Below are positions 47,926 to 56,630 of a stretch of 64,000 nucleotides of DNA, one piece after another. Position 1 is the stretch's first letter. Each line of letters begins with the position of its first letter. Both the position numbers and the translations under genes were made by a program. The notes beneath the pieces were generated by a model that saw only the letters and a list, made by a program, of their open reading frames with translations, ran no database searches and was not told the origin of the DNA. Origin of the DNA: Auritidibacter sp. Marseille-P8566 (GTDB lineage: Bacteria > Actinomycetota > Actinomycetes > Actinomycetales > Microbacteriaceae); contig CAMDEE010000002.1 in the NCBI GenBank assembly GCA_945895375.1, forward strand, positions 62,001 through 126,000, given 5' to 3'.

Positions 47926-48840
47926 TTAGATTTCGTGATTGAGAGTTGGCTTAGCGCCAGTTCCCAAGAGCAAGATCTTCTTCAACATCTCAACCGAGGT
48001 TGTGTGAAGCCCAAGTGGGTTGTGTGCTTTCACTGAAAGACCGTGATAATCACTTGAACCTGTCGTAATCAGGCCATGTTCAGCTGCAAATGCTTCCAAG
48101 ACCTTTCTTGTGCCTTGAGAAACTTCTTTATGCTCAGTTTCTAGGCCTAGTAGCCCTGCTTCAACCATTGCTTCGAAATGGGCTCTAGGAAATGTCTCAG
48201 GTTGAACGTCTTCGCTACTAGTTCGAGCAAGCGGATGAGCAATGACTGGAACTCCCCCAGCCTTACGGACAATCCTGATCACATCTAAAACATCAGGCGC
48301 TTCGTTTCTAACGTAGAAAGGACTGTGCTTTGAAATTGGAGAATCTGCTGCAGCAAATACATCGCCAACACTATCGAATTCACCTAAATGAACTAGAGCA
48401 GTCGCTATGTCTGGTCGCCCCAGAGTTGAGCCATCTTGGGCCAGCTCAAGTACAAGTTCGAATGAGAGGGCGGGGTACTTGGCCTGCATGTTCTGCACAA
48501 ACTTTCTAGCCCTTACCTCTCTGTTTGCCTGGTTCTCCAAAAGAATCTTCTGAAGATCTGCGTCATTAGGATTTGGAAGGTAGGCAAGTAGGTGAATGCC
48601 AAAAGGATGGACTTCGCCTCTGCTGTTAGGGACTCGTCCCTCAGTTGTTATCTCAATGCCTGGAATAAAGGACAGACCAAGTTCGTTGGAAAGTTCTGAG
48701 GCACTTGCCCACCCGTCTGTGCGGTCGTGGTCGGTAAGTGCGAAGACATCTACTCCTGATTCCTTGATTTTTGGAATCAGCTCATCGACGGTGTCCGCAC
48801 CGTCTGAGTTCTTTGAATGGATATGGAGATCTATTTTCAT
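47926..48840 (-). CDS. PHP-domain phosphoesterase (nucleoside 3',5'-bisphosphatase/RNase AM type)
   Basis: 304 residues. The PHP metal ligands appear in KIDLHIHSKNSDG, ALTDHDRTDG, PGIEIT, IAHPLA and GSSDYHG. The closest characterised relatives (YciV/RnmAM, TrpH) dephosphorylate 3',5'-nucleoside bisphosphates and trim RNA 5' ends. The ribosome site AAAGGAA precedes the ATG. It is divergent from the aminopeptidase gene. Confidence 0.88.
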   Translation of the reverse strand: MKIDLHIHSKNSDGADTVDELIPKIKESGVDVFALTDHDRTDGWASASELSNELGLSFIPGIEITTEGRVPNSRGEVHPFGIHLLAYLPNPNDADLQKILLENQANREVRARKFVQNMQAKYPALSFELVLELAQDGSTLGRPDIATALVHLGEFDSVGDVFAAADSPISKHSPFYVRNEAPDVLDVIRIVRKAGGVPVIAHPLARTSSEDVQPETFPRAHFEAMVEAGLLGLETEHKEVSQGTRKVLEAFAAEHGLITTGSSDYHGLSVKAHNPLGLHTTSVEMLKKILLLGTGAKPTLNHEI

Positions 48841-48916
48841 AACGATTCCTTTCCTACTCTTTCAAGATACAGGCAACCACCGACAGTTCTGTTGGAAAAC
48901 TGGCAGAATACTTTTT

Positions 48917-50329
48917 ATGAGCAAAGACGCAACTGAGAAACTAACCGCCCGAGGTACAGCTAGATCACACAGACCTACTGGCAACAAATTCGTGAAATAC
49001 ATTGGTAGTAACTGGGCACCAGATACATCCAAGCTTCCAGCCCAAGACGAGGTTGCTCCTTTCGCTAAGAAGAGAAGAGAGACCGTTGCTAAGGCATTCC
49101 AAGGCAAGATTCTTGTAATTCCAGCCGGTGGTGAGATTGCTCGCTCAAATGACACCTTCTACCGCTTCCGCGCTCACTCAGCTTTCGCTCACCTAACTGG
49201 TTGGGGTTCAGCGACAGTTCCTGACTCAGTTCTAGTAATCGATGCGAGAGGCAAAACTGCTAAGTCAGTTCTTTACTTCCGTGAGACAGCAGGAAAGAAT
49301 ACTGACGAATTTTTTGCAAACTCAGATATTGGTGAATTCTGGGTTGGTTCTCGTCCAGGCCTGAAGCATGTTTCTGCTCTACTGGGTATTACAACTAAGT
49401 CACTTGCTAGATATGAAGAAGACCTAAAGGCCTTCGACAAGAAGCTAGTTCTTACCATGGAGAAGAGCACCGCTCTTGTTGAGTTTGTTAGCGAACTTCG
49501 ACTAATCAAAGATTCCTATGAAATCAAAGAGATGCAGAAATCGATTGATGCCTCTGTTCTAGGTTTCGAAGCTGTTGTGAAGAAACTCAAGGCTGCAACA
49601 AAGCACCCGCGTGGTGAACGAATTGTTGAAGGAGCATTCTTTGCTCAAGCCAGAGCAGAAGGTAATGACTTAGGTTATGAAACTATTGCAGCAGCTGGTA
49701 ACCATGCCTGCACATTGCACTGGATTATCAATAATGGCCCAGTCAAGCCGGGTGAACTTCTTCTTTTGGATGCAGGAGTTGAAGTCGACAGTCTCTACAC
49801 CGCTGACATCACTAGAACACTTCCTATTAACGGTAAGTTCAGCAAGATTCAGAAAGAGATCTACCAAGCAGTTCTAGATGCAGCAGATGCTGTCTTCGCT
49901 ATGGCCAAGCCAGGTGTTACTTACTCAGAGATGCACAAAACAGCTATGCGTGTAATTGCTCAAAAGACTGCTGAGTGGGGTTTCTACAAAGGCGGTTACG
50001 AAGAGTCTCTAAAGCCTGAGAACCAGTGGCACCGTAGATACATGATTCACGGAACAGGTCACCACCTAGGTCTAGATGTTCACGACTGCGCTCAAGCTAG
50101 ACGTGAGATGTATCACGACAAGGCTCTTGAAGAAGGAATGATCTTCACTATTGAACCAGGTCTCTATTTCCACAAAGACGATCTAACCGTTCCGAAGGAA
50201 TTCAGAGGTATCGGTGTTCGTATTGAGGATGACGTTCTAGTTACTAAAACCGGAGTAAAGAACCTAAGTAGTGCTCTGCCTAGAAAGCCTGCAGAGATCG
50301 AAGCTTGGATGAAGAAGTTACAGGCCTAA
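48917..50329 (+). CDS. pepP: Xaa-Pro aminopeptidase (aminopeptidase P)
   Basis: 470 residues. The C-terminal pita-bread domain carries the five metal ligands: Asp in LLDAGVEVD and TADITR, His in GTGHHLG, Glu in FTIEPGL and in RIEDDV. The N-terminal creatinase-like domain is complete. The ATG at 48917 is chosen over an upstream frame that would overlap the PHP gene; CAGAAT lies 7 bases before it, fitting a leaderless start. The stop interlocks with the convergent stress-protein gene over 4 bases. Confidence 0.94.
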   Translation: MSKDATEKLTARGTARSHRPTGNKFVKYIGSNWAPDTSKLPAQDEVAPFAKKRRETVAKAFQGKILVIPAGGEIARSNDTFYRFRAHSAFAHLTGWGSATVPDSVLVIDARGKTAKSVLYFRETAGKNTDEFFANSDIGEFWVGSRPGLKHVSALLGITTKSLARYEEDLKAFDKKLVLTMEKSTALVEFVSELRLIKDSYEIKEMQKSIDASVLGFEAVVKKLKAATKHPRGERIVEGAFFAQARAEGNDLGYETIAAAGNHACTLHWIINNGPVKPGELLLLDAGVEVDSLYTADITRTLPINGKFSKIQKEIYQAVLDAADAVFAMAKPGVTYSEMHKTAMRVIAQKTAEWGFYKGGYEESLKPENQWHRRYMIHGTGHHLGLDVHDCAQARREMYHDKALEEGMIFTIEPGLYFHKDDLTVPKEFRGIGVRIEDDVLVTKTGVKNLSSALPRKPAEIEAWMKKLQA

Positions 50330-50826
50330 GCCTTTTCTTCTCCACCTTTTACATAAGCAGCACTAGCTTCGTTTACTAGTTCGCTAGGCACAACTACTTC
50401 ATACTTTCCTGCAACGATTTGTGAAGCACTCGCAAAACCTCTTTTGCCTTTAGCCAAACTGAATCGGATAACTTGAAAGAGCATTCCTACTCCTGCTCCA
50501 ACTAACAACGCTGAACCCAGACTAAATAGTGGCTCTGGGTTTTCTGTTGCCGGAGTGCTGCTGTAGGCAAACAAAATAAAAATCAGCAAGCCAAGCCAGA
50601 CACCCGCTGCTGCACCACTGGCTGCTACCCTGCCGTAACTGATTCGTGCCCTAACTCTTTCGACAGAAGTGAGGTTTGTTCCAACTATGGCAATAGAGGT
50701 AGCTGGGAAATCACCCAATATGATGCGTTCAACGTATGCAACTGCACCTTGATAGTCATTGAACTCTGAAACAGCTGAGCCGTTTGGAATTGAACCCTGT
50801 AATCCCCGTATGTTTTTCTTCGCCAT
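50326..50826 (-). CDS. General-stress-protein-like membrane protein (Rv1231c position)
   Basis: About 166 residues from the ATG at 50826. The N-terminal region (FNDYQGAVAYVERI ... SIAIVGTNLTSVERV) resembles the YflT/GS17M stress-protein domain, followed by two transmembrane helices (about 70-90 and 100-125). Function unknown. The upstream ATG at 50853 is possible, but a minus-strand CAGACT lies exactly 6 bases before 50826. It is divergent from the MgtE-N/CBS gene. Confidence 0.75.
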   Translation of the reverse strand: MAKKNIRGLQGSIPNGSAVSEFNDYQGAVAYVERIILGDFPATSIAIVGTNLTSVERVRARISYGRVAASGAAAGVWLGLLIFILFAYSSTPATENPEPLFSLGSALLVGAGVGMLFQVIRFSLAKGKRGFASASQIVAGKYEVVVPSELVNEASAAYVKGGEEKA

Positions 50827-50871
50827 TTGACTAGTCTGCCAGAGTCTGGCCATCTGCTCTAAGGTTAACGA

Positions 50872-52122
50872 GTGAGTGCATCAAGAGTCTTTATAGCCCG
50901 CCTAGTCGGATGTGGCGTTTTTGACCCTGCCGGAGACCGTGTGGGTAAAGTCATCGACGTCTTACTCGCATACCGAAATTCAGGTGCTCCGAGAGCTACG
51001 GGCATGATGATTGAGATCACTGGACGCAGAAAAGTGTTTGTCCCTATTGCCCGAATCACCTCAATAGTTCCAGGGCAAGTTATTACAAATGGCCTAGTCG
51101 ACCTAAGAAGATTCACCCAAAGAGGCCAAGAAGTTCGAGTCATTGCCGAGATGCTCGGCCGTAAGGTGTCTTTCACCGACGGTTCTGGGCAAGGAACCAT
51201 TGAAGATCTAGCCATTGAGCAGAATGATCGCAAGGACTGGTTGGTTAGCGATCTCTTTATTCGTAGACCAAAGACTTCTAACTCCCCATTTGGTCGAGGA
51301 GCGACAGAGTTCGCGAAGTGGCAGCAGGTTACCGAAGACGGCAAGACCGCAGAGAGCCAAAGTGCCGAGCACCTAATCGCTACTTACTCAGACATGAATC
51401 CTGCTGACTTGGCTTCAGCTCTGCTCGATCTGCCTGAAGAGCGAATGATTGAGGTTGCTGAAGAACTAGATGATGAACGCCTAGCGGATGTTCTTGAAGA
51501 GCTTCCTGAAGAAGAGCAGATTGAAATTGTTCAAGACCTAGATGATGAACGTGCTGCTGAAGTTTTAGACCTGATGCAACCTGACGATGCTGCTGACCTT
51601 ATGCAGAACCTACCAGGTGACAGAGCTGAAGCAATTCTTGAACTCATGGATGAAGAAGAAGCTGACGATATTAGAAGACTGATGTCTTTCGGTGAGTTCA
51701 CCGCAGGTGGTCTTATGACCTCTGAACCTGTTATCTGTTCGTCAGAGGCAACTGTTGCTGAAGCGATGGCTTTGATTAGAAAGAAAGATCTAGCTCCTGC
51801 TCTTGCAGCTTCAGTGTTTGTAACTCTTCCACCTTTTGAAACAGTTACCGGCAAGTTCCTAGGCATGGTTCACTTCCAAAGACTTTTGAGATACCCACCA
51901 CACGTGCGTCTTGGAACAATACTTGATACCGATGTTGAGCCAGTGCTAGCTGATACACACATCTCCAAGATTCACAGAACAATGGCAAACTACAACCTAG
52001 TTTCCATGCCTGTTGTTGATAACGAGAACCGACTAATTGGTGTTGTCACTGTTGATGACGTTCTTGATCATCTACTACCTGATGACTGGAGAAGCGAAGA
52101 TGGAGGTGACCTAAATGGCTAA
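50872..52122 (+). CDS. Soluble PRC-barrel / MgtE-N / CBS-domain protein
   Basis: 416 residues. Residues 1-125 look like a PRC-barrel-type domain. Residues ~160-275 repeat DLP.ER..E.AEELDDERLADVLEELPEEEQ-type helical units of the MgtE N domain. Residues ~280-405 hold two CBS motifs. No transmembrane segment follows, so it is the sensor half of an MgtE Mg2+ channel without the pore. The GTG start is 6 bases after TAAGGT. Rv1232c in mycobacteria has the same position. It probably responds to Mg2+ or nucleotides; its target is unknown. Confidence 0.87.
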   Translation: MSASRVFIARLVGCGVFDPAGDRVGKVIDVLLAYRNSGAPRATGMMIEITGRRKVFVPIARITSIVPGQVITNGLVDLRRFTQRGQEVRVIAEMLGRKVSFTDGSGQGTIEDLAIEQNDRKDWLVSDLFIRRPKTSNSPFGRGATEFAKWQQVTEDGKTAESQSAEHLIATYSDMNPADLASALLDLPEERMIEVAEELDDERLADVLEELPEEEQIEIVQDLDDERAAEVLDLMQPDDAADLMQNLPGDRAEAILELMDEEEADDIRRLMSFGEFTAGGLMTSEPVICSSEATVAEAMALIRKKDLAPALAASVFVTLPPFETVTGKFLGMVHFQRLLRYPPHVRLGTILDTDVEPVLADTHISKIHRTMANYNLVSMPVVDNENRLIGVVTVDDVLDHLLPDDWRSEDGGDLNG

Positions 52123-52621
52123 ATCACGTAACCGCCTTGATACTCCACTATCAGCTAAGCGCAAGCCTCTAGTTCCTCGCATTAATCGCGAACAGTTTGG
52201 TCGTGCTTCGGAAACCTTTGCTCGAGCACTGGGTACCGGTGGCTTCCTAATTGGGTTAACGTTTTTCTGTATCATCTGGATCACCTGGAATGTATTCATG
52301 CCAGCAGAGCTAGCTTTCGACCCTAGGGTTACTAACTTCACCCTGCTTACATTGCTCCTTTCACTTCAGGCCTCTTACGCTGCTCCTTTGATTCTGTTGG
52401 CTCAGAACCGTCAGGATGACAGAGACAGAGTGAAGACAGAGCAAGACAGACAGTTAGCAGAGCGTAACCTTGCCGATACTGAATATCTTGCAAGAGAAGT
52501 GGTTGCCCTACGTCTAGCTCTCGATGAAGTTGCAACCAAAGACTTTGTGAAAGATGAAATACGCGAGGCCTTGGAAGAGATTCTGGCTGAACTGAAAAAA
52601 GATTCGAATAACAACAAGTAA
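52115..52621 (+). CDS. DUF1003 membrane protein
   Basis: 168 residues with a basic N-terminus, two transmembrane helices (about 43-63 and 80-100; FFCIIWITWNVF and SLQASYAAPLILLAQNRQDDRDR), and a C-terminal coiled coil. The ...QNRQ.DRDR segment is the DUF1003 signature. It overlaps the preceding gene by 8 bases and mrp by one, forming one operon. Function unknown. Confidence 0.87.
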   Translation: MAKSRNRLDTPLSAKRKPLVPRINREQFGRASETFARALGTGGFLIGLTFFCIIWITWNVFMPAELAFDPRVTNFTLLTLLLSLQASYAAPLILLAQNRQDDRDRVKTEQDRQLAERNLADTEYLAREVVALRLALDEVATKDFVKDEIREALEEILAELKKDSNNNK

Positions 52622-53739
52622 TGTCTGATTTCATTTCACAAGTAACTAACGCTCTAATCCAGGTAATTGATCCTGAGCTTAGAAAGCCAATTACCGAATT
52701 AGACATGGTTGGTAATGTTTCTGGTTCTGTAGATGATTTCAGCGTCGAGATCAAACTAACTGTAAGCCACTGCCCTCAGGCTGTTCAGATTGAGAGTCAG
52801 GTTATGGATGCTCTAACCAAAGAATTCCCTCAGTCAAAAGCAAAAGTAATCATGGGCGTAATGACCAAAGAGGAACTTGATTCTCTAAAGGAAAAACTTC
52901 GTGGTGGTCGTCCTCCTAAATCAAATCCTTTTGGTGTTGGCAGCACAACCCAGGTATTTCTGATTGGTTCAGGGAAAGGTGGAGTGGGTAAGAGCTCACT
53001 AACAGTAAACCTGGCTGTTGAACTTGCCAACCAAGGTTTTGATGTTGGAGTTCTAGACGCTGACATCTTTGGCTTCAGCATTCCAGCACAGCTTGGCACC
53101 ACAGATCGACCTACTCGCCTTGATGACATGATCTTGCCTCCGATTGCATTTGGTGTGAAGGTAATCTCAATCGGTATGTTCCTACCAAGTAATGAACCGG
53201 TTGCTTGGCGAGGACCAATGCTTCACAAAGCAGTTGAGCAATTCCTAACTGAAGTGCACTGGGGAAATCTTGACTATCTGCTCATCGACATGCCTCCTGG
53301 CACAGGAGATGTTGCTATTTCAGTTGGACAACTTCTACCTAACGCTAGAAGCATCGTTGTCACTACCCCTCAGCAAGCCTCTTCATATGTTGCTCAGAGA
53401 AGTGGCTCATCGGGACATAAACAGGGCCAAGGGATTTTCGGTGTCATTGAAAACATGAGCGGTTTACCTATGCCGGATGGATCTGTTCTTGAGCTCTTTG
53501 GAACAGGTGGTGGCCAAGAGGTAGCCAGAGCGCTATCTGAATACTCAGGTACCGAAGTGAACCTGCTTGCTCAAGTTCCAATCAGTGTGAGCCTTCGAGA
53601 AGGCTCTGACTCAGGCTCACCGCTGGTTGCTTCCAATAGAACCGACCCGGCAGCCATAGAGCTAATCAAGATTGCGAAGTTGCTGGGTGAAGCCAAGTTG
53701 CCACCTAGTAACCGCACATTGAAAGTAGACATCGCCTAA
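52621..53739 (+). CDS. mrp: Mrp/ApbC-type P-loop ATPase (Fe-S carrier family)
   Basis: 372 residues. An N-terminal MIP18/DUF59 domain (about 1-90) precedes a ParA-like domain with the deviant Walker A GSGKGGVGKSS and LIDMPPGTGD. The C-terminal CxxC that binds the bridging cluster in many Mrp proteins is absent; ENMSGLPMPDGS stands in its place, as I recall for other actinobacteria. Fe-S transfer is thus inferred from family only. Last gene of the MgtE-N/DUF1003/mrp unit. Confidence 0.92.
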   Translation: MSDFISQVTNALIQVIDPELRKPITELDMVGNVSGSVDDFSVEIKLTVSHCPQAVQIESQVMDALTKEFPQSKAKVIMGVMTKEELDSLKEKLRGGRPPKSNPFGVGSTTQVFLIGSGKGGVGKSSLTVNLAVELANQGFDVGVLDADIFGFSIPAQLGTTDRPTRLDDMILPPIAFGVKVISIGMFLPSNEPVAWRGPMLHKAVEQFLTEVHWGNLDYLLIDMPPGTGDVAISVGQLLPNARSIVVTTPQQASSYVAQRSGSSGHKQGQGIFGVIENMSGLPMPDGSVLELFGTGGGQEVARALSEYSGTEVNLLAQVPISVSLREGSDSGSPLVASNRTDPAAIELIKIAKLLGEAKLPPSNRTLKVDIA

Positions 53740-53742
53740 ACT
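53737..53742 (+). promoter_or_regulatory. -10 box TAAACT overlapping the mrp stop codon
   Basis: TAAACT begins with the TAA stop of mrp and lies 6 bases before the ATG at 53749. It could give the dehydrogenase gene its own leaderless transcript. Confidence 0.5.
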
Positions 53743-53748
53743 TCGGTT

Positions 53749-55269
53749 ATGAGCGTTATTCCAATCAAAGACCTGATTTCCCACCTTGGTGCTACTTCAA
53801 CAACTGTCGGAGTTATCAATCCAAATACCGGCCAAGAGTTCTATGAGCTACCTCAACACAATGCCGAACAGGTAGCTTCTGCTGTTAGTGCAGCAAGATT
53901 TGCTCAGAAGGCCTGGGGTAAGACAGATCCGAAGGTTAGAGCTAAGTTCCTATACAGACTGCATGATCTACTACTTGATGACCAAGAAGAAATTCTGGAT
54001 ATCGTTCAACTTGAAACAGGCAAAGTTAGAGCTCACGCTTTCGAAGAAATCGCAGGTGGTTTAGGAGCTGCTCGTTACTTCGCAAAAATTGGCCCTAAGG
54101 CTCTCAAGCCAAAGAAAACTAGAGCAGGTGTTCCAATCATCACCAAGACTTGGGTTAATCACATTCCGGTCGGCGTAGTTGGAGTAATCACTCCATGGAA
54201 CTATCCACTTGCACTTTGCATGCTAGAAGTATTACCTGCACTTATGGCAGGTAACGCAGTAGTTCAGAAATCAGACAACCAAACAACACTGACTTGCCTG
54301 AAGGCAAGACAGATGGCAATCAAGGCAGGACTTGATCCAGCACTTTGGACTATCGTTGCTGGCGATGGAGCAACAGTTGGTAATGCACTTACCGATAACG
54401 CTGATTACATTGCATTTACCGGTAGCGCTGCAACAGGAAGACACGTTGGTGCAAGGGCTGCTGCCCGATTGATTCCTTTCAGCCTGGAACTTGGTGGCAA
54501 GAACCCTTTGATTGTTTTGCCATCAGCAGATCTTGGTGCAGCAGCTGAAGCTCTTATTGGTGGAGCTTTTGGTAGCGCTGGTCAACTCTGTGTATCAATT
54601 GAACGTGCATATGTTCCAAACAATCTAAAGGAACAGTTCCAAGAAATCCTGGCTAAAAAGGTCAACGAACTAAAACTTGGCAGTAGCAAAGACTTTAGCC
54701 TGGATATCGGAACACTGACTGGTGCCAATCAACTAGCTCGAGTATCTGGATTTGTTGATGACGCTGTTCGCAAGGGAGCCAAAGTATTGGCAGGTGCAAA
54801 GGCTCTTCCTGAACTAGGCCCTTTCTATTACGCACCAACTATCGTGACCGATGTTGACTCTTCGATGAACATGTTTGCTAATGAAGTGTTTGGTCCAGTG
54901 GTAGCGATCTACGGTTACGACACCATTGATGAAGCAGTTGAATTAGCTAACAACACAACCGAAGGTCTAAACGCATCGGTTATTGGAAATGCTCGTGAAG
55001 CAAAGAAAGTTGCTGAACGAATCATGGCTGGAACTGTGAACATCAATGAAGGTTTTAGAGCCACTTTTGCGAGCCTAGACACTCCTATGGGTGGAATGAA
55101 GAATTCTGGACTTGGCAGAAGAAATGGTGTTGACGGTCTATTGAAATACACCGAATCTCAAGCAATCGGTGTTCACAATGGCTTACTGCACTTCCCTAGC
55201 CGAGGCCACCAATACAACAAGATGGCACCACTACTAAACCTGCTTTCAAAGATTATGAGAAGGCTCTAG
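53749..55269 (+). CDS. Succinate-semialdehyde dehydrogenase-type aldehyde dehydrogenase
   Basis: 506 residues. TPWNYP (148-153), the general-base Glu247 in LELGGK and the nucleophile Cys281 in GQLC are conserved. It is closest in pattern to NAD(P)-dependent succinate-semialdehyde dehydrogenases common beside mrp in actinobacteria. It could finish GABA breakdown started by the putrescine module at 1.8-5.5 kb, but no GABA aminotransferase is in the window. The ATG has TAAACT 6 bases upstream and no ribosome site. The stop interlocks with tatB. Confidence 0.87.
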   Translation: MSVIPIKDLISHLGATSTTVGVINPNTGQEFYELPQHNAEQVASAVSAARFAQKAWGKTDPKVRAKFLYRLHDLLLDDQEEILDIVQLETGKVRAHAFEEIAGGLGAARYFAKIGPKALKPKKTRAGVPIITKTWVNHIPVGVVGVITPWNYPLALCMLEVLPALMAGNAVVQKSDNQTTLTCLKARQMAIKAGLDPALWTIVAGDGATVGNALTDNADYIAFTGSAATGRHVGARAAARLIPFSLELGGKNPLIVLPSADLGAAAEALIGGAFGSAGQLCVSIERAYVPNNLKEQFQEILAKKVNELKLGSSKDFSLDIGTLTGANQLARVSGFVDDAVRKGAKVLAGAKALPELGPFYYAPTIVTDVDSSMNMFANEVFGPVVAIYGYDTIDEAVELANNTTEGLNASVIGNAREAKKVAERIMAGTVNINEGFRATFASLDTPMGGMKNSGLGRRNGVDGLLKYTESQAIGVHNGLLHFPSRGHQYNKMAPLLNLLSKIMRRL

Positions 55270-55619
55270 GTAGCTTCGTTATCAAAAGGTGGAGCTTCAC
55301 CAAGATTTAGTCTGGTTTGACTTCTAGTTTTAACTTGATTTAGGTCTGCGTGTTTCACAACAGGGCCATCATCTAGAAGTGCTTCACGAATGATTCTTCT
55401 AGGGTCATACTGTCTTGGATCTAGTTTCTTCCAGTCAAGATCCTCAAAGCCTTCGCCAAGCTCATCTTTCATCTGTGCTTGAGCAGAGTTAGCCATAGTT
55501 CTCATTTTCTTAACGAACTGAGCAAAAGATTTAGCGTAGCGAGGCAAGCGCTCTGGCCCCAAGATAAATAGGGCTAGCACCAGCAAGATCAATATCTTTT
55601 CGCTACTTAGTCCAAACAC
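55266..55619 (-). CDS. tatB: Sec-independent protein translocase TatB
   Basis: 117 residues. A short N-terminal transmembrane helix ends in FILGPERLP, the Gly-Pro hinge with conserved Glu, and is followed by an amphipathic helix (KSFAQFVKKMRTM) and a polar tail. It works with TatA/TatC to export folded twin-arginine proteins. The GTG start is 6 bases after minus-strand TAACCT. It overlaps the dehydrogenase stop by 4 bases (CTAG). Confidence 0.92.
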   Translation of the reverse strand: MFGLSSEKILILLVLALFILGPERLPRYAKSFAQFVKKMRTMANSAQAQMKDELGEGFEDLDWKKLDPRQYDPRRIIREALLDDGPVVKHADLNQVKTRSQTRLNLGEAPPFDNEAT

Positions 55620-55625
55620 CCTTTA

Positions 55626-55631
55626 AGGTTA
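55626..55631 (-). promoter_or_regulatory. -10 box TAACCT for leaderless tatB
   Basis: Minus-strand TAACCT (55631-55626) lies 6 bases before the GTG at 55619. No other start signal is visible. Confidence 0.5.
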
Positions 55632-55684
55632 CTTGCTCGCCTACCTTCTATAAAGCCAAACCATAGATATGCTCGAACTAGCCC

Positions 55685-56311
55685 ATGATTGACAAGATAT
55701 CCAGCTGGAAATACACCGAAGAGTTCCACCAGGAACCCGAGGTAATCACCCGCGCTCGGGCCAGAGCAGAAGAGATGGGTATCGAATCAATCACTGCTTC
55801 TGTTGGCTCAGCTTTAGCCTTGTTGGTTTCTAGCATGAATGCCAAAGCCATAGTTGAAGTTGGCACCGGAGCAGGTGTATCAGGTCTATGGCTGCAGCTA
55901 GCCAGCAGCAATTCAGTGCTTGCCAGCATTGATACTGAAGTGCAGCATCAAGATTTAGCCAAGATAGCTTTTGAACAAGCAGGGATTCCGAATTCAAGAC
56001 TTCGAATGATTAATGGCAAATCAAGGGAGGTCCTAGTAAACCTCGCCGATGAAGCTTACGACCTAGTTTTGCTTGACGGGGGTGTTGAGTCACTACTCTC
56101 CCAAGTCAAAGAGTCTTACCGGCTACTGAGAGTCGGTGGTGTCCTAGCAATTCCTCATGCCCTATGGAGAGATCGAGTCCCAGACCAAGTGCTTCGAGAT
56201 GACAACACCGAGGAATACCGAACAGTGTTGGAGTTCATAAACTTACAGGGCCTCTTCAGGCCAGCACTCAGCACCATCGGTGATGGGCTTCTGCTTGCAG
56301 CTAAGAAGTAG
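55685..56311 (+). CDS. O-methyltransferase (Rv1220c type)
   Basis: 208 residues of a class I SAM methyltransferase related to catechol O-methyltransferases. SAM-binding VEVGTGAGVSGLWL and acidic loop DTEVQH are present, then VLLDGGVE and RVGGVLAIPHALWRDRV, which correspond to the metal-site region. The substrate is unknown. In mycobacteria sigE-rseA-htrA separate this gene from tatB; here only 65 bases do. Confidence 0.88.
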   Translation: MIDKISSWKYTEEFHQEPEVITRARARAEEMGIESITASVGSALALLVSSMNAKAIVEVGTGAGVSGLWLQLASSNSVLASIDTEVQHQDLAKIAFEQAGIPNSRLRMINGKSREVLVNLADEAYDLVLLDGGVESLLSQVKESYRLLRVGGVLAIPHALWRDRVPDQVLRDDNTEEYRTVLEFINLQGLFRPALSTIGDGLLLAAKK

Positions 56312-56321
56312 TTAAAGAAAA

Positions 56322-56345
56322 AACCACCTGATTGCTCAGGTGGTT
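56322..56345. terminator. Bidirectional intrinsic terminator
   Basis: AACCACCTGA (56322-56331) pairs with TCAGGTGGTT (56336-56345) around TTGC. On the minus strand it runs into TTTTTTCTTT. It ends the DUF3117 transcript and probably also the O-methyltransferase transcript. Confidence 0.85.
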
Positions 56346-56361
56346 AGATCAATAAAAACTT

Positions 56362-56535
56362 TTAGCGCTTCTTGATACCCGCAAGTACCTTCTTCAACTG
56401 ATCAACTTCGTCATCGTTTACTGAGATAACTAGTCGCCCGCCACCTTCAAGAGGAATACGCAAAACTATCAATCCGCGAGCTTCGCGCTCGGCTTCCATT
56501 GGACCGTCACCGGTACGTGGCTTCATTGCTGCCAT
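56362..56535 (-). CDS. DUF3117 small protein (Rv1211 type)
   Basis: A 57-residue protein starting MAAMKPRTGDGPMEAE and ending KKVLAGIKKR; it matches the DUF3117 family, nearly invariant across actinobacteria. A central EGGGRLVISVNDDEVDQL forms a small beta-hairpin plus helix pattern. Function unknown. A strong ribosome site (AGGAG, 6 bases before ATG) and a strong terminator indicate a separate, well-expressed transcript. The 95-base gap upstream shows no clear promoter consensus. Confidence 0.93.
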   Translation of the reverse strand: MAAMKPRTGDGPMEAEREARGLIVLRIPLEGGGRLVISVNDDEVDQLKKVLAGIKKR

Positions 56536-56630
56536 TAGAGACTCCTAGATACTTGGAACTTCTATTAAACCACGCTTTTTGGGCTAATTTGAGGCCTGTT
56601 GGAAACCGTAGGTATCCATTTGATTACTTT

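Noticed and set aside
48596-48916. N-terminal extension of the aminopeptidase P frame
   Set aside because: It would overlap the start of the divergent PHP gene; the ATG at 48917 gives a normal family length and has a -10 box 7 bases upstream.
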